Positions 6,640 to 9,146 of a DNA stretch of 9,146 bases are shown piece after piece. A program made the position numbers and the translations under genes. The stretch comes from Balneolales bacterium (lineage in GTDB: Bacteria; Bacteroidota; Rhodothermia; Balneolales; Natronogracilivirgulaceae). The stretch covers positions 1-9,146 of the forward strand of contig SKNL01000243.1 of NCBI GenBank assembly GCA_007120555.1. Reading direction: 5' to 3'. Every line of letters begins with the position of its first letter. Within the stretch, counting starts at the first letter, position 1. The notes under the pieces were generated by a model. It ran no database searches. It saw only the letters and a program-made list of their open reading frames with translations, and was not told where the DNA came from.

Positions 6640-7653
6640 ATGCCACAGGAAAAAGCAAATCATCTGTTAACGCTGGAAGAGTTCATCATTCGCTCACAGA
6701 ACCGATTCGAGGGGGCGACCGGAGAGCTGTCCCAGCTTCTTCGCGACATCGGCCTGGCGGCCAAGATCGTTTCACGGGAAGTGAACAAGGCAGGGATCAC
6801 GAACCTGCTTGGCCAGCATGGCAGCCGGAATGTCCACGGCGAGAGCGTGAAAAAGCTGGATGTGTTTGCCGATGAACAGATCATGTCGGCACTTGCACGC
6901 TCGGGCATCGTAAGCCTTATGATCTCGGAGGAAAGCAATGAGCTCATCCGGCTGGAAAGCTCATCCGGCAAATATATCGTCTTTTTCGATCCGCTTGACG
7001 GATCATCCAATATTGATGTGAATGTCTCGGTGGGAACTATTTTTTCCATCTACATGCGTAAAAGCCCGCGGGAGGTGCCGGCGGAAGAATCGGATGCCCT
7101 GCAGCCCGGCGAGAGGCAGGCCGCAGCCGGATATGTGCTCTACGGCTCCAGTACCATGCTCGTCTACACGACAGGCATGGGAGTAAGCTCCTTTACCCTC
7201 GACCCGACGATCGGTGAGTTCATGCTCACCGATGATGATATCCGCATCCCGGATTTTCATCCGCAATACAGTATCAATGAGGGGAACAGCTCAGGCTGGC
7301 CGGAGGGAGTCCGCTCCTATATCGAGCACATCAAAAAGGTGGATCCGCAGACAAAACGTCCTTACTCGCTGCGCTACATAGGCTCGATGGTCTCGGACCT
7401 GCACCGGACCCTGCTGCTGGGCGGGGTTTTCCTCTATCCACCCAATGTGAGCAACCCCGAAGGGAAACTCAGGCTGATGTACGAGTGCAACCCGATGGGC
7501 TACATTATTGAACAGGCGGGAGGCCTGGCACTCGACGGTCGCGGAAGGATCCTGGAAATCGTCCCGGAATCCATCCACCAGACGGCACCGGTCTACATGG
7601 GTTCGAGAAAAAACGTTGAGAAACTGATGGAATTCCTCAGCAGCGAAAAATGA
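6640..7653 (+). CDS. fbp: Fructose-1,6-bisphosphatase, class I
   Basis: The enzyme hydrolyses fructose 1,6-bisphosphate to fructose 6-phosphate, the committed step of gluconeogenesis. It is cytoplasmic, Mg2+-dependent and typically tetrameric. The 337 residues match class I FBPases. TLEEFI at the N-terminus and the NVHGESVKKLDVFAD block come first. Metal ligands follow in SEE (96-98) and the signature FDPLDGSSNID (116-126). Further on are YGSSTMLVYT, the substrate-binding SLRYIGSMVSDLHR (243-256), and YECNPM with Glu282 as the late metal ligand. The C-terminus PVYMGSRKNVEKL is typical. It belongs to the same wider phosphatase superfamily as the minus-strand gene at 1877-2692, but DPLDGSSNID and length separate them clearly. 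It follows coaE by 19 nt and ends 83 nt before the end of a converging gene. Confidence 0.97.
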   Translation: MPQEKANHLLTLEEFIIRSQNRFEGATGELSQLLRDIGLAAKIVSREVNKAGITNLLGQHGSRNVHGESVKKLDVFADEQIMSALARSGIVSLMISEESNELIRLESSSGKYIVFFDPLDGSSNIDVNVSVGTIFSIYMRKSPREVPAEESDALQPGERQAAAGYVLYGSSTMLVYTTGMGVSSFTLDPTIGEFMLTDDDIRIPDFHPQYSINEGNSSGWPEGVRSYIEHIKKVDPQTKRPYSLRYIGSMVSDLHRTLLLGGVFLYPPNVSNPEGKLRLMYECNPMGYIIEQAGGLALDGRGRILEIVPESIHQTAPVYMGSRKNVEKLMEFLSSEK

Positions 7654-7736
7654 CGGTGTGTCCGGCAGGGGAGCAACCCTTGTCCGCCGGCAAACACCTG
7701 CCGATCCCTGAAAAGGTTTTATCCGGCTGCAATACG

Positions 7737-8237
7737 CTACTCTTGCAGCGGTCCGCCCAGGCGTACATACATGCCCTCACGGATGTCATGCTCACTGACA
7801 AAACCGGCATTCACTTCCAGTGCGTACTTGGCGGGAAGCTCCGATCGTATCTGACGCTCGGAAAAGGGCACGGTCCGCATGTGGATGCGTACGATGCGAT
7901 GATTCCTGTCAACGAAAAGGATGTCGAGCGACAGGGGAGTGTTTGCCATCCAGAAGCTCCTTGGCTCTTCATCATCGAACAGGAAATACATTCCCGTATC
8001 GAAAGGCATCTGCCGGACGTCCATCAGTCCGGTGTTGCGCTCCTGTTCGGTCTGAGCCAGCGCGACGCGCACCCGGGCCACAACACGTTCCTGCTGCTCG
8101 TCCAGTATTTCCAGTGAATGTGTTGGCTCCACCTGCCGGCCCGCGTGCCGGTCCACCGTCTCAGCTTCGTTGTCACTGTTGCACTGCACGGCGCTTGACA
8201 GGAGTAAAACCAGTAATATAAAAGGCAATGTGCGCAT
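7737..8237 (-). CDS. Exported DUF192 protein, probable lipoprotein
   Basis: The 166-residue protein starts with a signal peptide: MRT, a hydrophobic core at about 5-16, then Cys19 after SSAVQ. Cys19 followed by an acidic, Asn/Asp/Glu-rich linker suggests lipid attachment, although Gln at -1 is unusual for a lipobox. The rest (about residues 52-160) is a clear DUF192 domain: ERNTGLMDVRQMP, GMYFLF, FWMANTPLSLDILFVD (95-110), KYALEVNAG (137-145) and a final GMYV. DUF192 is a small beta-rich domain of unproved function found in many envelope proteins. The frame stays open upstream to 8423, but ATG 8237 is chosen because it places the signal peptide at the N-terminus. The gene is transcribed toward fbp and divergently from rimP. 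Confidence 0.88.
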   Translation of the reverse strand: MRTLPFILLVLLLSSAVQCNSDNEAETVDRHAGRQVEPTHSLEILDEQQERVVARVRVALAQTEQERNTGLMDVRQMPFDTGMYFLFDDEEPRSFWMANTPLSLDILFVDRNHRIVRIHMRTVPFSERQIRSELPAKYALEVNAGFVSEHDIREGMYVRLGGPLQE

Positions 8238-8360
8238 ATCTGATAATTCCAGTTCTCTTTTATAATGAAAATAGACAAAGAACGGGAAAAATGCTTCTTC
8301 CGGTGATTGCCCGTGCATGCCGTCCGGAAGATCGGAAGCAGTGCCGGAGACGCCATAAAT

Positions 8361-8392
8361 TTTGGGTTTTATGAAAAATTGGCGTATATTTA
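8361..8392 (+). promoter_or_regulatory. Candidate Bacteroidota-type promoter for rimP-nusA
   Basis: TTTG at 8361-8364 is followed after 20 nt by TATATTTA at 8385-8392. This resembles the -33 TTTG and -7 TAnnTTTG elements of the Bacteroidota major sigma factor, with one mismatch in the -7 box. A short inverted repeat, CATAAA (8354-8359) and TTTATG (8368-8373), overlaps the -33 box and could be an operator or chance. Transcription would begin near 8397-8400, just before the hairpin at 8401. Confidence 0.45.
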
Positions 8393-8400
8393 TGCTTTGT

Positions 8401-8430
8401 AAGTGAGCCCGAAAAAGGCTCACTTTTTTT
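8401..8430 (+). terminator. Intrinsic-terminator-like hairpin in the rimP leader
   Basis: AAGTGAGCC (8401-8409) pairs perfectly with GGCTCACTT (8417-8425): 9 bp around a 7-nt loop (CGAAAAA), followed by an unbroken T run (8424-8430). This is a textbook plus-strand intrinsic terminator. No plus-strand gene ends nearby; fbp stops about 750 nt upstream and the DUF192 gene is on the other strand. It therefore sits in the rimP-nusA leader, where it may act as an attenuator, or it may stop read-through from far upstream. Confidence 0.7.
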
Positions 8431-8459
8431 GTATTTGGAAATCAGAAAACAGAGCCGAT

Positions 8460-8915
8460 TTGGACGAACTTGATCAGATAAAGGATATTGCGGCACAGGT
8501 GCTGGCGGATGACGACCTGTACCTGGTAGATGTTGAACTCAAGGGTGCGACAGGGAATCGTTTGATCTGGATCTACGTGGAGTCCGAAAGCGGCAATGTT
8601 TCGCTTGACCGGTGTGTCGACATAAGCCGGGAAATCAATTTGCTGCTGGATGCCAGCGGCTGGCACGGAAAGAAATACACACTGAACGTCTCTTCCCCCG
8701 GGCTGGACCGCCCGCTCCGGGATATCAGGCAGTATCACAGCAACAAGGGACGAAATGTTCGTGTGACATACCTCAAAGATGGCGAGGAAGTTGTATCGGA
8801 AGGAAAACTGACCGGCGTGACAGATGACAAAATCACGATCTTGACAGAAAGCAAGAAAGAGCTGGACATTTCGTTTCCTGATATTATGGAGACCTACGTC
8901 CAGGCCTCTTTTTAA
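8460..8915 (+). CDS. rimP: Ribosome maturation factor RimP
   Basis: RimP helps mature the 30S ribosomal subunit. The protein has the two-domain layout of the family. The N-terminal alpha/beta domain contains LYLVDVELKG and NRLIWIYVES, then SLDRCVDISREINLLLD. The hallmark SSPGLDRPL follows at about 78-86, and then a C-terminal SH3-like beta domain (about 90-151). From the TTG at 8460 it is 151 residues, like E. coli RimP (150). A GTG at 8403 is in frame but lies inside the terminator-like hairpin at the likely transcript 5' end, and it would add 19 residues with no family counterpart. TTG is therefore preferred, although no Shine-Dalgarno sequence supports it. nusA begins 33 nt downstream, the conserved rimP-nusA order. 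Confidence 0.92.
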   Translation: MDELDQIKDIAAQVLADDDLYLVDVELKGATGNRLIWIYVESESGNVSLDRCVDISREINLLLDASGWHGKKYTLNVSSPGLDRPLRDIRQYHSNKGRNVRVTYLKDGEEVVSEGKLTGVTDDKITILTESKKELDISFPDIMETYVQASF

Positions 8916-8948
8916 ATAACCAAAACGGTTTTATCGAACATAATCTAC

Positions 8949-9146
8949 ATGCAAACGGATATTTCAAAACAGATCATTCAGTCTTTTGCTGAAATTGCCA
9001 AGGACAAAGGCATTGACAGGGATCTTCTGCTCTCGATACTTGAGGATGTATTTCGATCCATGATCCGTAAGAAATACGAAACGGACGATGCTTTTTCGGT
9101 GATACTGAATCCCGATCGCGGTGAAATCCAGATCATGCATATCCGT
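8949..9146 (+). CDS. nusA: Transcription termination/antitermination factor NusA (partial, N-terminus)
   Basis: ATG 8949 opens a frame that stays open to the window edge (66 codons). It encodes ISKQIIQSFAEIAKDKGID, then LLLSILEDVFRSMIRKKY, then a start of the DxFxVxxNPDRGEIQI type. This is the typical RNA-polymerase-binding N-terminal domain of NusA. The S1 and KH domains must lie beyond the window. Its position 33 nt after rimP supports the call; infB would be expected further downstream. The short gap suggests co-transcription with rimP and shared control by the leader hairpin upstream. No Shine-Dalgarno sequence is visible. Confidence 0.93.
   Translation, partial: MQTDISKQIIQSFAEIAKDKGIDRDLLLSILEDVFRSMIRKKYETDDAFSVILNPDRGEIQIMHIR

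Noticed and set aside
7663..7703. CGGCAGG / CCTGCCG inverted repeat between fbp and the DUF192 gene
   Set aside because: The 7-bp stem encloses a 27-nt loop and no T run follows closely on either strand, so it is not a credible intrinsic terminator.
7650..8117. Plus-strand 155-codon ORF whose ATG overlaps the fbp stop
   Set aside because: It lies mostly antisense to the clear DUF192 protein, shows no domain, and has a composition typical of a shadow frame. The ATGA overlap with fbp is tempting but has no other support.
8238..8423. N-terminal 62-residue extension of the DUF192 gene
   Set aside because: It would bury the signal peptide inside the protein and would start within the terminator-like hairpin. 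The ATG at 8237 fits an exported protein.

Overview
This window carries mostly housekeeping genes from one bacterial chromosome. By eye its GC content is near 50-55%. Most starts have no Shine-Dalgarno sequence. The best promoter candidate has the TTTG / TAnnTTT form known from Bacteroidota-type sigma factors. Together with the protein flavour, this suggests a member of the Bacteroidota/Balneolota/Rhodothermota side of the FCB group. That placement is inference, and no rRNA is present to confirm it.

Layout. (1) Positions 1-54 look like the last codons of an upstream gene. It overlaps the ATG of a complete ABC exporter half-transporter (54-1865). (2) Converging on this after 11 nt is a minus-strand inositol-monophosphatase/CysQ-type phosphatase (1877-2692). 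(3) Divergent from the phosphatase is a small membrane-anchored helical protein of DUF883/ElaB-YqjD type (2807-3049). (4) Next is a tightly packed plus-strand run: prfB (release factor 2, made by a programmed +1 frameshift), nadB (L-aspartate oxidase, overlapping prfB by 8 nt), a candidate 26-codon ORF built on a 27-nt tandem repeat, coaE (dephospho-CoA kinase) and fbp (class I fructose-1,6-bisphosphatase). (5) Converging on fbp is a minus-strand secreted or lipoprotein DUF192 gene (7737-8237). (6) A 222-nt divergent region then leads into rimP (8460-8915) and the first 66 codons of nusA (8949 to the window end). This is the start of the widespread rimP-nusA-infB translation/transcription operon.

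Functionally, the central run mixes translation termination (prfB) with cofactor synthesis (NAD by nadB, CoA by coaE) and gluconeogenesis (fbp). These look co-transcribed rather than parts of one pathway. I see no mobile element, CRISPR array, tRNA, rRNA or toxin-antitoxin pair, and no convincing novel multi-gene system.

The best second-look items are regulatory. They are the textbook prfB frameshift site, an intrinsic-terminator-like hairpin directly at the predicted 5' end of the rimP-nusA transcript, the repeat-bearing mini-ORF before coaE, and a 7-nt tandem repeat that forms the prfB/nadB stop-start junction.
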